NCBI GenBank assembly: GCA_017828835.1
Contig: JAGAEK010000053.1
Location: forward strand, 1 to 6,646
Direction of reading: 5' to 3'
Origin: Oscillospiraceae bacterium
Lineage (GTDB): Bacteria > Bacillota > Clostridia > Oscillospirales > Ruminococcaceae
DNA: 6,646 nt
Shown: in pieces, positions 6,210 through 6,646 of the stretch
How positions within the stretch are numbered: the stretch's first letter is position 1
Layout of the letters: each line of letters begins with the position of its first letter
The notes under the pieces: model-generated
The model's input: only the letters and a program-made list of their open reading frames with translations
Database searches by the model: none
Told to the model about the DNA's origin: nothing
Position numbers and translations under genes: made by a program

Positions 6210-6646
6210 AAAAGGTATTGTGTTTGGTGATTTGTTCAGCGATTTTGGCGGCTGCGTTTTGCGGATGCGGAAACGATTACGTCCAAGACGGTAAACTTAA
6301 GGTAGTGGCGACGATCTTCCCGGAATACGACTGGGTGAGAGAAATCATGGGCGATGCGTTTGAAGACGCAGACGTCGTTTTGCTTCAGTACGGCGGTACG
6401 GATATGCATAGTTATCAGCCGACGGCGGCTGATATCATAAAAATATCCGACTGCGACATATTCATATACGTCGGAGGGGTTTCGGACGATTGGGTAAAAG
6501 GCGCGTTAAAGGAAAAGAAAAACAAAGATATGAAGGAGATAAATCTTTTGCAGATACTCGGAGAGAACGCGCTTGAAGAAGAGATAAAAGAAGGAATGGA
6601 GAGCGAAGAACAGCACGACCACGGCGAAGAGGAGCCGGAGCTTGAC
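6206..6646 (+). CDS. Zinc/manganese ABC transporter substrate-binding lipoprotein, ZnuA-like (partial)
   Basis: Extracellular metal-binding component (cluster A-I) of an ABC importer, cut by the window end after 147 residues of roughly 300 or more. The N-terminus is a lipoprotein signal: KK, a hydrophobic core (4-18) and FCGC with probable acylated C21; phenylalanine at -3 of the lipobox is atypical. The mature domain begins LKVVATIFPEYDWVREI (31-47). GGTDMHSYQPTAAD (63-76) supplies the first metal-ligand histidine H68, and the CDIFIYVGGVSDDWV segment (83-97) is family-typical. From 132 an acidic, histidine-containing loop starts (EEQHDHGEEEPE), as in zinc-binding ZnuA proteins; the sequence ends inside it. 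AAGGAA (6190-6195) lies 10 bases upstream and the start overlaps the fur/zur stop by 4 bases. The ATPase and permease genes are expected to the right, outside the window. Confidence 0.92.
   Translation, partial: MKKVLCLVICSAILAAAFCGCGNDYVQDGKLKVVATIFPEYDWVREIMGDAFEDADVVLLQYGGTDMHSYQPTAADIIKISDCDIFIYVGGVSDDWVKGALKEKKNKDMKEINLLQILGENALEEEIKEGMESEEQHDHGEEEPELD

Overview
The window looks like chromosomal DNA from a Gram-positive member of the Clostridia, probably an uncultured gut or anaerobic lineage. This is inferred from three things: strong AAGGAG-type ribosome binding sites, a DegV/FakB protein with a PutP-type symporter and sugar ABC transporters, and a lipoprotein-type zinc-binding protein of the GTDMHSYQP kind. 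Base composition is moderate, with GGA- and CGN-rich codon use. The genes resemble one another in codon use, and there are no mobile elements, tRNAs, rRNAs or CRISPR arrays.

Left part (1-2930, minus strand): a carbohydrate (CUT1-type) ABC importer operon, transcribed right to left as ATPase (1724-2824), MalF-like permease (822-1712), MalG-like permease (1-775, cut by the window edge). A good sigma-A promoter (TTGAAA, 17 bp, TATGAT) sits just upstream of the ATPase and decides its start codon. The solute-binding protein is not in the window and probably lies further left, so the sugar is unknown.

Middle (2935-5571, minus strand): a PutP-type sodium/proline symporter with a strong intrinsic terminator behind it, preceded by a DegV-family fatty-acid-binding protein (FakB-like). 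Each has its own recognisable promoter. No terminator is visible between degV and putP, so some read-through is possible.

Right part (5572-6646, plus strand): a Fur-family repressor, probably Zur, followed with a 4-base overlap by a zinc/manganese ABC transporter substrate-binding lipoprotein that runs off the window. The promoter has perfect -35 and -10 hexamers (TTGACA, 17 bp, TATAAT). It is bracketed by two near-identical 25-bp repeats, each containing a 7-1-7 Fur-type palindrome. This is the most informative regulatory structure here: a probable autoregulated metal-uptake operon.

All genes belong to known families. I see no convincing undescribed system. The points worth a second look are the twin operator around the zur promoter, the cysteine-rich sensing region of the repressor, and the inverted repeats at the sugar-operon and putP promoters.
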